Assembly: GCA_046297095.1 (NCBI GenBank)
Contig: JBKCNS010000037.1
Location: 1-26,627 of the forward strand
Origin: JBBATK01 sp046297095
Lineage (GTDB): Bacteria > Bacteroidota > Ignavibacteria > Kapaibacteriales > NICIL-2
Reading direction: 5' to 3'
DNA: 26,627 nucleotides
The notes below the pieces were generated by a model. The model saw only the letters and a program-made list of their open reading frames with translations. It made no database searches and had not been told where the DNA came from. This document shows positions 15,941-23,965 of the stretch, piece after piece. Both the position numbers and the translations under genes were made by a program. The first letter of the stretch is position 1. The number at the start of each line of letters is the position of its first letter.

Positions 15941-16204
15941 ATGACTACCGAATCATCCGATCAGCAATACGTGTACTCGCCGGACCACTTGCTGGAGCAG
16001 GCAAAGCATACGCCGCTGGTGCAGGGCTATCATATACTGGAGTTTTGCGTGGACGAACATGGCCAGCTTGCCAAACATCCCACCGAGAAACGTTCTCAGT
16101 TTTACTACTCGCCTTCCGGCGGAACACTGCGAGACACGAACATGAATATCGTGCTGTACAGCGCCCGCTTCGACAAGTTTAAGGGAATAGGTAAAGAGGA
16201 GTAG
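15941..16204 (+). CDS. Small conserved-looking protein of unknown function
   Basis: An 87-aa soluble, acidic-to-neutral product with no signal peptide or membrane segment. It begins MTTESSDQQYVYSPDHLLEQ and contains a Gly/Ser turn (SPSGGTLRD, about 65-73). I do not recognise a family. It starts 49 bp after the YfhO-family gene and ends 83 bp before the flippase, so it is probably part of the same transcript. A weak stem (15903-15907 with 15916-15920) plus T-rich sequence lies in the gap before it and could reduce read-through. Coding status rests on frame, gene context and the lack of competing ORFs. Confidence 0.65.
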   Translation: MTTESSDQQYVYSPDHLLEQAKHTPLVQGYHILEFCVDEHGQLAKHPTEKRSQFYYSPSGGTLRDTNMNIVLYSARFDKFKGIGKEE

Positions 16205-16208
16205 GAAC

Positions 16209-16244
16209 AGAGAAGTAACCAGAGAAGTAACCAGAGAAGTAACC
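16209..16244 (+). repeat. Three tandem 12-bp repeats before the flippase gene
   Basis: Three exact copies of AGAGAAGTAACC at 16209-16220, 16221-16232 and 16233-16244, with a decayed AAAGAA after them. The sequence GGAGTAACC directly before the flippase ATG (16288) resembles the repeat end, as if the ribosome-binding region belongs to the same array. The copy number could change by replication slippage. Confidence 0.9.
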
Positions 16245-16287
16245 AAAGAAGAGCGAGAACGCAGAGAAAGACTACACTGGAGTAACC

Positions 16288-17589
16288 ATGCGCGTGCAGG
16301 ACAATGTCGGCAAGATCTCATGGACGGTTGCAGACAAAATTCTGTTTGTGCTCTATGGCTTTGTGGCCCTTGTGCAGATACGCTCGTTGTCGCCTTCGGA
16401 AGTTGGATTGTATTCGATGCTTGTAGGTCTGCAAACGTGGATCTTCATTGTAAGCGACGGCGCTGCGTTGCAAGGCATCATTCAATTCGGTATGGAAAAG
16501 TCCGGCAGGGCCGGCGTACATACCGTGGCGCTGATCACGCACGTGGCTATCTGCATTGGCGTGTCTTTGGTGGTTGCGGTGTTTGCCGATCCGCTTTCCT
16601 CCATGTTTCACGAGCCGCGCATCGCCGAGGTTGCGCATTGGCTGCCGTTGTTCTGCCTGCTCACGCTACCCCGCACATTCTGCCTTAAAGTGCTGCTCCG
16701 AGATTCCCAGATGAAGCAAGTGTTCTGGACCAACTTTGCCTGGTTCGGCACCATGACCGCTCTTACCTTTTGGATGATTCGCAGCGGTAGTCTGCAGTCC
16801 TTCACCGACCTTGCCATTATTGCATCCACCGGTATCGGTGTAAGCTCGGCAGTGGCTCTGCTCCTATCCTACAAGCTTATACCGCTTTCGATGCGCGAGC
16901 TACCGTCGCTGCGCTCGTTTTTTCGCTTTGGTTTTATTCAAGTGGCTGTATCGGCGCTTACCAATGCCGTACGACAGCTGGATATCTTGGTAGTGCAGTT
17001 CTTTTTTCATGACCTGAGTTTTCTTGGAATGTACTACAGTGCCAAGACCTTCTTCAGGGTGTTCGAAACGGGATTGGATGCATTATTCAGCGTGATATAT
17101 CCGGCCGCGGTGCGTTTACTGCCCGCAGGAAAAACAGAGGAGTTCGCTACCATGGTTACTAAGGGAATATCCTACGTATTGCTAAGCTACGTGGCGTTGA
17201 TTGCCGTATTGGAATTGGGAGGAACGTCGATTCTTGTATCGCTCTTGGGCGGAAAATACACGCATGTGGGCGCGCAGTTGAATGTGATGATACTTGCCGC
17301 AGTATTCTTGCCATTCTCCGCGCTGTATGCGGTACTGCTGGCAGAACACAGGAATGTGTTGATGCTGCGCCATGTGCTCGTTGCTACGCTTGCAGCTCTG
17401 GCTGTGTTTGTTGTGTGCGGCACCTTGCAGCTTCAGTCGCTGTTCCCGCTTGGCGTGGTGCTCTACAATGCGGTGCTTGCGGCTCTGCTGTATTTCTCGG
17501 TGCGTAAAGGGTTGAACTTGCGCGCCGGGATGTTTCTACGCGCCGTCCCTGATGTGTACAATTTTCTGCGCAACAGACAGGCCGCCTAA
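16288..17589 (+). CDS. Wzx-type oligosaccharide flippase (MOP superfamily)
   Basis: The 433-aa polytopic inner-membrane protein has about 12 hydrophobic segments spread over the whole chain (for example THVAICIGVSLVVAVFADPL near 90 and HVLVATLAALAVFVVCGTLQ near 360). The pattern matches the polysaccharide biosynthesis/flippase branch of the MOP superfamily, which moves lipid-linked sugars across the inner membrane. The typical opening of this family (early amphipathic helix, then LSPSEVGLYSMLVGLQ) is present. ATG at 16288 has GGAG 5 nt upstream. It ends 9 bp from the convergent regulator gene at 17599. Together with the YfhO-family protein it suggests surface-glycan assembly; the cargo is unknown. 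Confidence 0.86.
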   Translation: MRVQDNVGKISWTVADKILFVLYGFVALVQIRSLSPSEVGLYSMLVGLQTWIFIVSDGAALQGIIQFGMEKSGRAGVHTVALITHVAICIGVSLVVAVFADPLSSMFHEPRIAEVAHWLPLFCLLTLPRTFCLKVLLRDSQMKQVFWTNFAWFGTMTALTFWMIRSGSLQSFTDLAIIASTGIGVSSAVALLLSYKLIPLSMRELPSLRSFFRFGFIQVAVSALTNAVRQLDILVVQFFFHDLSFLGMYYSAKTFFRVFETGLDALFSVIYPAAVRLLPAGKTEEFATMVTKGISYVLLSYVALIAVLELGGTSILVSLLGGKYTHVGAQLNVMILAAVFLPFSALYAVLLAEHRNVLMLRHVLVATLAALAVFVVCGTLQLQSLFPLGVVLYNAVLAALLYFSVRKGLNLRAGMFLRAVPDVYNFLRNRQAA

Positions 17590-17598
17590 TCTGCGCTT

Positions 17599-18216
17599 CT
17601 ACTTTTGAAGGCCCACTCTATCCAGGGGCACGCGCGTTCTATAGGATTTCCTGAACTCCGTGGGTGTCATACCCGTAACGCGTTTAAATTGGTTGGACAG
17701 ATGATGCACCGAACTGTATCCCATGCGGTGCGCAATCTCGCTTAAGCTTTGCTCATCGTACATCATCAGTTCTTTAACGCGCTCAATCTTCTGGTGGATC
17801 ACATATTTCTCCAGCGTTATACCTTCGAGCTGCGAGAACAACGAACTCATCATGGCATATTCCGTGTGGAGTTTTTCGCGCAGATAATCCGAGATGCGTA
17901 TTCGCGCCAAAGTTTCTTCGTCGCCGTGATGCACCAGATTGATCACCGCACTCTTGATGTTCTCGATAAGCTGTTGGCGCTTGTCGTCCAGAAGTTCGAA
18001 GCCTTCGCGCTCCAGTTGAGCTCGCAATTGCTCCAGCACATTGCTGTCAATCCCGGCATGAACTTCATTCGCGGATTCGTGGCTGTGACCGGTTTCCACC
18101 AACACTTCGCCCAAACGAATGTCTACGGGATCGAGCCCCACCTGACGCACAATGCGGTCCACGGCGCGGATACACCGGGCGCACACCATATTCTTTATGG
18201 ATAGAGTAACAATCAT
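17599..18216 (-). CDS. HMA-AraC fusion transcriptional regulator
   Basis: A 205-aa predicted regulator. Residues 1-70 resemble a heavy-metal-associated (HMA/CopZ-like) domain with CxxC at Cys12-Cys15 in the segment KNMVCARCIRAVDRIV. Residues about 110-190 are an AraC-type double helix-turn-helix, clear from KIERVKELMMYDEQSLSEIAHRMGYSSVHHLSNQFKRVTGMTP. This small fused architecture is known in Bacteroidota and is associated with metal response. I chose ATG 18216; the upstream TTG at 18237 is in frame but adds no conserved residues. The gene faces the flippase end to end and is divergent from the DUF3108 gene. No copper ATPase, CopZ or efflux gene lies in the window, so the target regulon is not evident. 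Confidence 0.87.
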   Translation of the reverse strand: MIVTLSIKNMVCARCIRAVDRIVRQVGLDPVDIRLGEVLVETGHSHESANEVHAGIDSNVLEQLRAQLEREGFELLDDKRQQLIENIKSAVINLVHHGDEETLARIRISDYLREKLHTEYAMMSSLFSQLEGITLEKYVIHQKIERVKELMMYDEQSLSEIAHRMGYSSVHHLSNQFKRVTGMTPTEFRKSYRTRVPLDRVGLQK

Positions 18217-18250
18217 GGTGATGGAATTTTTTGCCAACGTGTGGACGATA

Positions 18251-18267
18251 TGCGGTACAGTACTGCA
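18251..18267. promoter_or_regulatory. 17-bp near-perfect palindrome, possible operator
   Basis: TGCGGTAC, central A, GTACTGCA: arms match at 7 of 8 positions. It lies 34 bp upstream of the HMA-AraC regulator start in the divergent gap to the DUF3108 gene. It could be a binding site for that regulator or another dimeric one; AraC proteins more often use direct repeats, so assignment is uncertain. Confidence 0.3.
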
Positions 18268-18294
18268 CTCATACGCATCATGCTTATACGTATC

Positions 18295-18322
18295 AGACTC
18301 AGACGCACAGACTCAGACGCAC
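18295..18322 (+). repeat. 14-bp tandem duplication in divergent gap
   Basis: AGACTCAGACGCAC occurs twice in tandem (18295-18308, 18309-18322). It is between the HMA-AraC and DUF3108 genes and is out of any recognised gene. It may be a slipped-strand duplication or a pair of regulator half-sites. Confidence 0.8.
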
Positions 18323-18422
18323 AGAGGGGCATTGCATTGCGTATCGTAATTTGTTGGCAGAGCGAACTGCGCAACGGCAAACCTTTTCCTGCGCCGGTGC
18401 GTCTGATTCGCAGTACATCGCA

Positions 18423-18439
18423 GCGTTGTATGGCAACGC
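18423..18439 (+). promoter_or_regulatory. Stem-loop directly before the DUF3108 gene start
   Basis: GCGTTG (18423-18428) pairs with CAACGC (18434-18439) around TATGG. The stem ends 6 nt before the ATG at 18446, where a ribosome-binding site should be, and none is visible. It could hinder or time translation; chance is possible for a 6-bp stem. Confidence 0.25.
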
Positions 18440-18445
18440 AGTTTC

Positions 18446-19249
18446 ATGATCAAACGATTTAGCTTCATAGCTCTTTTCCCCTTAGTGCTGTTGCTGGCCG
18501 GGTTCGTGCCGCAAGGCGACGATGCGGAAATCAACCGGTACGTGAAAAATGACGCCTTTGGTTTTGGCGAGCATTTGGAATATCGCGTTGGCTATAAGTT
18601 CATCACGGCAGGCACAGCCAGCTTCGACATTCTTCCCAAGCCGATAACAAAAAACGGACGCCCTTGCTACGACATTCGCTTTGTGGTGCGCTCGCTGGAA
18701 AGTTTGGATTGGCTGTACACGGTGCGTGATGAATATCGCACAGTGATGGATGCCGCGGGAATCTTCCCCTGGGAGTTCAACCAACGTCTTCGCGAAGGCG
18801 GTTACAGCAGAGACTTCTCTGCAACGCTAGATCAAATCAATCACGTGGCGCGCACTACCGACGGTAACTTCTCTATCACGCCCTATATCCACGATGTTGT
18901 ATCGGCGTTGTATTACATACGCACGCAAAATTTACGAGCATTCAAAAATGGCAGCGTATTGCCCCTGCGAAATTTCTTCAACAAGGATTGCCACGATTTA
19001 GGAGTTCGCATTCTTGGGCGCCAAACAGTAGAGGTTGCCGCCGGAAAATTCACCTGCATCGTTGTAGAGCCGCTGGTAAAAGAAGGCGGATTGTTTAAGT
19101 CTGATGGCCGCATCTTGATTTGGCTCACAGACGACGACCGCAAAGTGCCCGTGAAAGTAAGCAGCAAGATTCCCATTGGCAGTATCGATGCCGAGCTTAC
19201 GGGATACTCCGGTTTGCGCGGCCCCCTTGCTTCCAAAAAAGATCCCTAG
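18446..19249 (+). CDS. Exported DUF3108 protein
   Basis: A 267-aa product with an N-terminal signal-like segment at about 4-21 (RFSFIALFPLVLLLAGFV). A DUF3108-like domain follows at about 38-255, from FGEHLEYRVGYKFITAGTASF through LDWLYTVRDEYRTVMDAAG to the IWLTDDDRKVPVKVSSKIPIGSIDAEL end pattern. The function of this family is not established; it is often near envelope or lipoprotein-handling genes. ATG at 18446 is the only sensible start; the preceding hairpin is listed separately. A LolA-like gene follows after 53 bp on the same strand, which fits a shared envelope role. Confidence 0.82.
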   Translation: MIKRFSFIALFPLVLLLAGFVPQGDDAEINRYVKNDAFGFGEHLEYRVGYKFITAGTASFDILPKPITKNGRPCYDIRFVVRSLESLDWLYTVRDEYRTVMDAAGIFPWEFNQRLREGGYSRDFSATLDQINHVARTTDGNFSITPYIHDVVSALYYIRTQNLRAFKNGSVLPLRNFFNKDCHDLGVRILGRQTVEVAAGKFTCIVVEPLVKEGGLFKSDGRILIWLTDDDRKVPVKVSSKIPIGSIDAELTGYSGLRGPLASKKDP

Positions 19250-19302
19250 AACGTTTCCTAGACATTGCGTGCCAAAGAAAATCTATCTCATCAACACCAT
19301 AC

Positions 19303-19920
19303 ATGCGTAGAATATCAATTATACTTCTCGTACTTGTTTACAGCTGTGCTCACGCTCAGGACGATGCCCAAAGTGTGCATCAAGCCTGGGCTGCAAAGCT
19401 GCGTGCTGCAAGTTCACTGAGAGTGGCGGCGCGATCGTCGTTGCTTCACGGCGCGCGGATACTTGTCACCGCAGCCAAGCCACACAAGTATCGAATTGAA
19501 CTGAGCGACCGCACCATTGTATCAAACGGATCCAAGGTGTGGAACTACTCGGTGGAACGAAACTCGGTGGTTGTCTCCAAACTCAAGCCCGGTGTGTCGG
19601 CTATGTCGGTAGAGACTCTGCTCTTTGATGTTATTGCCGCATACAAGCCTGTTTCTCTGAAGAATAACAACAATAGCAGCGGCGGCAGCACCTATGCTCT
19701 GCGCCTGGAGCCATCGGGCTCCGAGAAGTACGGCGTACGCTCCATGGAAATCACCATGGACCGTTCTACCAAGCGATTCCGCTCCATTCAGGTAGAGTTG
19801 GCCCAAGGGAAGCAATCGTGGGATGTGGAGTCCATGACGCTCAATGTACCTGTATCCAAGAGTGTGTTTGAGTTTCGCCTGCCCAAGAACTGCGAAGTAG
19901 TTTCGATGGAAGATCGCTGA
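19303..19920 (+). CDS. LolA-like periplasmic lipoprotein carrier
   Basis: A 205-aa product with an N-terminal signal peptide (MRRISIILLVLVYSCAHAQ; likely cleavage after HA at 17/18). The mature part has the LolA/LolB-like beta-sheet layout: a first helix (VHQAWAAKLRAASSLRVAAR), alternating strands (PHKYRIELSDRTIVSNGSKVWNYSV), then the end pattern SKSVFEFRLPKNCEVV, as in LolA proteins of Bacteroidota. LolA carries lipoproteins from the inner to the outer membrane. The five-haem lipoprotein in this window is one possible client (inference). The ATG at 19303 is chosen over earlier in-frame starts that overlap the DUF3108 gene, because the signal peptide starts here. Confidence 0.78.
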   Translation: MRRISIILLVLVYSCAHAQDDAQSVHQAWAAKLRAASSLRVAARSSLLHGARILVTAAKPHKYRIELSDRTIVSNGSKVWNYSVERNSVVVSKLKPGVSAMSVETLLFDVIAAYKPVSLKNNNNSSGGSTYALRLEPSGSEKYGVRSMEITMDRSTKRFRSIQVELAQGKQSWDVESMTLNVPVSKSVFEFRLPKNCEVVSMEDR

Positions 19921-20050
19921 AATTCGGTGATTGGCAGGATTTTTGCGCCGGTAGGTACAGATATTAACGAGATGCATGTGCCGCGCTCTGTTCATCGCAG
20001 AGCAGCAGCCCGCAACTCCACTTTTTTGCAACACTAACAGCTCTATCGGC

Positions 20051-22411
20051 ATGGACGCCCGGAACCTAGTGTCGGTGTGCATCATTGCACGCAACGAAGA
20101 AGCAATGCTTCCGGAGTGCCTTGCCTCCGTAAAGGACATTGCCTCCGAAATTATCGTCGTTGATACCGGCTCCACCGATGCCACCGCCTCTATAGCCGCC
20201 GGCTACGGAGCCCGCGTAATCTCTGCTCCCTGGCGCGACGACTTCTCCTATGCGCGAAACGTTGCCATAGACCACGCCACATCCGAGTGGATCCTCTGCA
20301 TTGATTCGGACGAGCGCTGCACAAACCCCGAGCTTCTGCGCGAAGTATTACTTAAAGCCGAACCCGACGTGTACGGCTTTTTGGTAGATGTGCGCTCGAA
20401 CAGCACATCCGAATCCGGAACATCGCAGTATGTATCCCAACTACTGCGTGTATTTAGGAACGACCCTCGCATTCGCTACTATGGCATTATCCATGAACAA
20501 GTAATTGAGTGCTTCACGCCCAACGGACTTCGCTTCTCGGCCTCGCCTGTAGAACTTCTACACTTGGGCTACGATCTGCCGGCCGATCAAATGCATGCAA
20601 AACAGCTGCGCAATCTTGAGCTGCTGGATCGGGCGGTGCAGTCTAGTCCACACGATGCTTACATTCTTCAGCAGCGCGCCAAAACACACTTGGCTTTGAA
20701 CAATCTGGACGCAGCCGAACATGATACGCGCAGCGCACTGGAGTATGCGCAGTGGAGCGGCGTGGTGCGCCCGCAGGCGCTGAACTACGGAGCAGTAATT
20801 GCGTTTCATCGAGGCGATCTTCCGCTGGCAATTGCCCGCGCTAAAGAATCATTGCAGGCGGTACCGCACCAGGCCTTTGCGCTGTACATACTCGGAGAGG
20901 TGTATACGGCTCAAGCAGACTATGCACAAGCATTCAGTTCGTATGCCGAAGTGCAAACAGCGGTGGAACGTAACGATGTTACTGCGCGCATTGTGGGCGC
21001 GTTCGGTATTGCTGACGACAAACTGGCTTACGCTCTGGGGCGTTCGCTCATTGGATTGCGCCGCCACGAGGATGCTCAAATGTTTTTCGAAATCGGTTAT
21101 CAAGACAACCCTCAAAGCGACGACTGTCTGGTAGGTCTGGCCAATTGTGCTATGCATGCGGGGCGTATGGAGGAAGCTCGTACATACCTGAACATGGCTT
21201 TGCAGCTTGCTCCGCAGCGATCCGACATTCCTGACTTTTTGCGTCAGGTGGATTCTCTGGAAGCTCAACATGCTGTACAAAATCAGGAATCACACAGACA
21301 AGACGAGGTAGGTCAGGAAACACCAAGCCCGGCTCCGGTGCCGGCTGCCCAATCACCAATGCAAACAACACGTATGAAACCGCTTGTATCTCTGTGCATG
21401 ATTGTTAAAAACGAAGAGCATACTCTTCGTGAATGTTTGGAATCGGTGCGGAATATCGTGGACCAGATGGTGATAGTAGACACCGGCTCTACGGACTCAA
21501 CCATTGCCATTGCCCAAGAGTTCGGCGCGGTGATAGGGCATTTCGACTGGGTGGGAGATTTTGCCGCAGCGCGCAACGAGGCACTCAAGCAGTGTACCGG
21601 CGAGTGGATTATCTATCTGGATGCCGACGAGCGTGTGAGTAAAGAAACGCAGCCGCACCTGCGCCAACTGATAAGCTCACTTCCGCTGAATGTGGGAGCG
21701 GCAATGTGCACCATTGTCAGCCCGCATCGTCAGCAAGACGACAGCACCGAAATGCACCGCGGCGGCTACCCCCGCATCTTCCGCAATTACGGATATCCCA
21801 AAGTGGAGTTCCGCGGGCGAGTCCATGAGCAAATCACTCCCTCTATTCTTGAATGCGGCGGCGAGATTGTCAATACCGATGTCACGATCATTCACACGGG
21901 ATATGATATAGACCGCGAGCAAATGGAGAAGAAGGTGCAGCGCAATTACGAACTGCTGATTCGCCACGTGCAGGAAGAACCACTGAATGCCTATGCGTGG
22001 TTTCAGTTGGGACAAACTTTGGGAAGAATGAATGTGTCCGACAAGTCGGAACAAGCCTTAAAGTTCGCTCTTGAGCTTGGTACATTATCCAAGCCCATTG
22101 CTGCCACAACGGCTGCCACCTTGGCGCACCTGTGTGGTGTGCAGCAGCGATTCGCGGAAGCGCTTGAATGGTCGGAGAAATCCTTGCAGCACGTTCCCAA
22201 TCAAGCTATGGCGCTGAATTATCGTGCCTATTCACTGCTGCATCTGGGCCGCCTGGACGAAGCCGAAGCAGCCTTCGGCGAATTGCGAACATTGCTACGC
22301 ACCAAAGAACTTCTTCCGGACACCGGATACGAAGTAGAAATCAGCGATAAGGTGATAGACGATGGCCTGGCCCGCATTCGCGAGCTTCGGCAGCGCGCTG
22401 CTACTGCATAA
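20051..22411 (+). CDS. Tandem GT2-TPR glycosyltransferase
   Basis: A 786-aa cytosolic product made of two copies of one module. Copy 1: GT2 domain at about 5-200 with VSVCIIARNEE, VVDTGSTDAT and the metal/nucleotide-binding DSDE at 85-88, then TPR-like helices to about 395. A Gln/Pro/Ser-rich linker follows. Copy 2: GT2 at about 444-645 with VSLCMIVKNEE, IVDTGSTDST and DADE at 524-527, then TPR helices to the end. The module ends share GYD...QM...RN.ELL. Both active-site motifs are intact. Such GT2-TPR proteins are common in surface-sugar or glycoprotein gene sets; acceptor and sugar are unknown. I chose ATG 20051, directly before the first GT2 core; an upstream in-frame ATG at 19976 adds 25 unconvincing residues. 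Confidence 0.9.
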   Translation: MDARNLVSVCIIARNEEAMLPECLASVKDIASEIIVVDTGSTDATASIAAGYGARVISAPWRDDFSYARNVAIDHATSEWILCIDSDERCTNPELLREVLLKAEPDVYGFLVDVRSNSTSESGTSQYVSQLLRVFRNDPRIRYYGIIHEQVIECFTPNGLRFSASPVELLHLGYDLPADQMHAKQLRNLELLDRAVQSSPHDAYILQQRAKTHLALNNLDAAEHDTRSALEYAQWSGVVRPQALNYGAVIAFHRGDLPLAIARAKESLQAVPHQAFALYILGEVYTAQADYAQAFSSYAEVQTAVERNDVTARIVGAFGIADDKLAYALGRSLIGLRRHEDAQMFFEIGYQDNPQSDDCLVGLANCAMHAGRMEEARTYLNMALQLAPQRSDIPDFLRQVDSLEAQHAVQNQESHRQDEVGQETPSPAPVPAAQSPMQTTRMKPLVSLCMIVKNEEHTLRECLESVRNIVDQMVIVDTGSTDSTIAIAQEFGAVIGHFDWVGDFAAARNEALKQCTGEWIIYLDADERVSKETQPHLRQLISSLPLNVGAAMCTIVSPHRQQDDSTEMHRGGYPRIFRNYGYPKVEFRGRVHEQITPSILECGGEIVNTDVTIIHTGYDIDREQMEKKVQRNYELLIRHVQEEPLNAYAWFQLGQTLGRMNVSDKSEQALKFALELGTLSKPIAATTAATLAHLCGVQQRFAEALEWSEKSLQHVPNQAMALNYRAYSLLHLGRLDEAEAAFGELRTLLRTKELLPDTGYEVEISDKVIDDGLARIRELRQRAATA

Positions 22412-22448
22412 GCCGGGCTGTAGCTCTTAGCTATTGCCTACCTATTGC

Positions 22449-23711
22449 TTAACGTATTTCGTCGAATCGTGTGTATTGGCGCAGCGCCTCCGGTATACGT
22501 ATAGATCCGTCCTCGCGCTGATGATGCTCCAGCATGGCCACCATAATTCGCGATGTGGCAAGACCGCTACCATTCAAGGTGTGCACGTGCTCGAGCTTAC
22601 CCTGAGGTGTTCTGTACCGAATATTGGCTCTGCGCGCTTGGAAGTTCTCGAAGTTCGAACACGACGATACTTCCAGATACTTTTGCTCCGCGGGTGACCA
22701 TACTTCCAGGTCGTAGGTTTTAGCACTGTTGAAACTGGTGTCGCCGCTACACAACATTATCACGCGATACGGCAGCTCCAGTGCATCGAGCAGATCTTCT
22801 ACATCGCGCACCAACAGCTCCAACTGGGCGTAGGAGTTCTCCGGCTTGGTAAAGTGCACAAGCTCCACTTTGTTGAATTGATGTACGCGCAAGAAACCGC
22901 GTGTGTCTTTGCCATAGCTTCCCGCTTCGCGTCGGAAACATGCCGAGTAACCGCAAAAGCGAATAGGCAGATCTGATTCCGTAAGCACATCGTCGCGGAA
23001 AAAGTTTGTCAGCGGCACTTCGGCGGTGGGAATCAAATACAAATCATCATCGGCGCACCGGTACATGTCTTCTTCCATTTTCGGAATCTGCCCGGTGCCC
23101 ACCATCGATGCGCGATTCACGGCAAAGGGCGGCATCATCTCTGTGTAGCCGTGCTTCTCGATGTGCATGTCCAAAAACATGTTGATCATTGCCCGCTCCA
23201 GCGTGGCACCTTTTCCGGTGTAGAAACCAAAGCCGCTGCCACTCACTTTGGCGCCGCGCTCAAAATCCAGAATGCCAAGTTTCTTGGCAATGTCCACATG
23301 GTTCAATCGAAAATCGGCAGGTATCAGTTGAGCGGTGGATCGCACTTCCACATTCTGCGAAGCATCGCGCCCCACCGGCACATCCGCGTGCAGCATATTG
23401 GGGATCATCATCTGAATAGCCAACATCTGCTCGTCCAGAGTGCGTAGCACATCGTCGTTGGCTTTGATGGCATCGCCTACACGGCGCATCTCTTCGATCT
23501 GCTGTGTGGCATCCAGCTTCTCTTTTTTCAACTGCGCAATGGCCTCGCTGGCCACGTTACGCTGGTTCTTCAAGCTATCCGTTTCAGCCACAAGCGCACG
23601 GCGCTTGGCATCGAGCTCCAACAAATCCTCCACCTTCGCTTTTTCGTTCTTGTTGCGTGTATTGGCGATGACGCGCTCAGCGTGCTCACGGATGAATTTC
23701 AGGTCTAACAT
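22449..23711 (-). CDS. serS: Seryl-tRNA synthetase
   Basis: Class II synthetase, 420 aa, which charges tRNA(Ser) (and tRNA(Sec)) with serine. Order: N-terminal tRNA-binding coiled-coil arm at about 28-105, then the catalytic core. Motif 2 is FRREAGSYGKDTRGFLRVHQ at 259-278. The TAE segment (229-231) binds serine. Motif 3 is NGSGLATSR at 380-388. The MLDLKFIREH start is the family start, so ATG 23711 is used; the frame stays open upstream to 23816 but that part is not SerS-like. The 3' end is 37 bp from the convergent glycosyltransferase gene. Confidence 0.97.
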   Translation of the reverse strand: MLDLKFIREHAERVIANTRNKNEKAKVEDLLELDAKRRALVAETDSLKNQRNVASEAIAQLKKEKLDATQQIEEMRRVGDAIKANDDVLRTLDEQMLAIQMMIPNMLHADVPVGRDASQNVEVRSTAQLIPADFRLNHVDIAKKLGILDFERGAKVSGSGFGFYTGKGATLERAMINMFLDMHIEKHGYTEMMPPFAVNRASMVGTGQIPKMEEDMYRCADDDLYLIPTAEVPLTNFFRDDVLTESDLPIRFCGYSACFRREAGSYGKDTRGFLRVHQFNKVELVHFTKPENSYAQLELLVRDVEDLLDALELPYRVIMLCSGDTSFNSAKTYDLEVWSPAEQKYLEVSSCSNFENFQARRANIRYRTPQGKLEHVHTLNGSGLATSRIMVAMLEHHQREDGSIRIPEALRQYTRFDEIR

Positions 23712-23745
23712 GACAGTTCGTTTGTAGTGCAAAGAGTTTGGTCCG

Positions 23746-23753
23746 CAAAGATA
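23746..23753 (-). promoter_or_regulatory. TAnnTTTG-type -7 box of serS
   Basis: On the minus strand TATCTTTG, followed by CGG, lies 34 bp upstream of the serS ATG. It fits the Bacteroidota -7 consensus TAnnTTTG exactly. No good -33 TTTG partner was found at 17-23 bp. Confidence 0.5.
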
Positions 23754-23830
23754 CTGACAGGAGCGGGCACGGCAGAAGCGCCGCAGTAGGCAGGAGTTGG
23801 CGGCATGCCTTTGCAATTCTCAACTCCTCG

Positions 23831-23874
23831 CTCTCCCCAAGCTCACGATCGAGAAATTGATCGTGAGCTTTTTT
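23831..23874 (+). terminator. Intrinsic terminator, left copy of a 44-bp repeat
   Basis: AAGCTCACGATC (23839-23850), loop GAGAAATT, GATCGTGAGCTT (23859-23870) form a perfect 12-bp stem followed by a T-run ending at 23874. It works on the plus strand only. No plus-strand gene lies upstream before the divergent serS start, so it has nothing obvious to terminate. The 8 nt before the stem (CTCTCCCC) are also part of the sequence shared with 26584-26627. Confidence 0.9.
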
Positions 23875-23965
23875 ATAATTCAATTGCTCGGCAATACGAA
23901 AACTCAACACACGTTTTATCTCTTCACAACCCACATATTTATTTTTCAACACACTTGCTTTTTTC

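Noticed and set aside
22449..23816. Longer serS start at 23816
   Set aside because: The extra 35 residues are not SerS-like; MLDLKFIREH at 23711 is the family start.
23831..23874. Terminator copies as CRISPR repeats or integron attC sites
   Set aside because: Only two copies 2.7 kb apart, simple perfect hairpin with T-run, no spacers, no attC core (GTT/AAC) and no integrase in the window.
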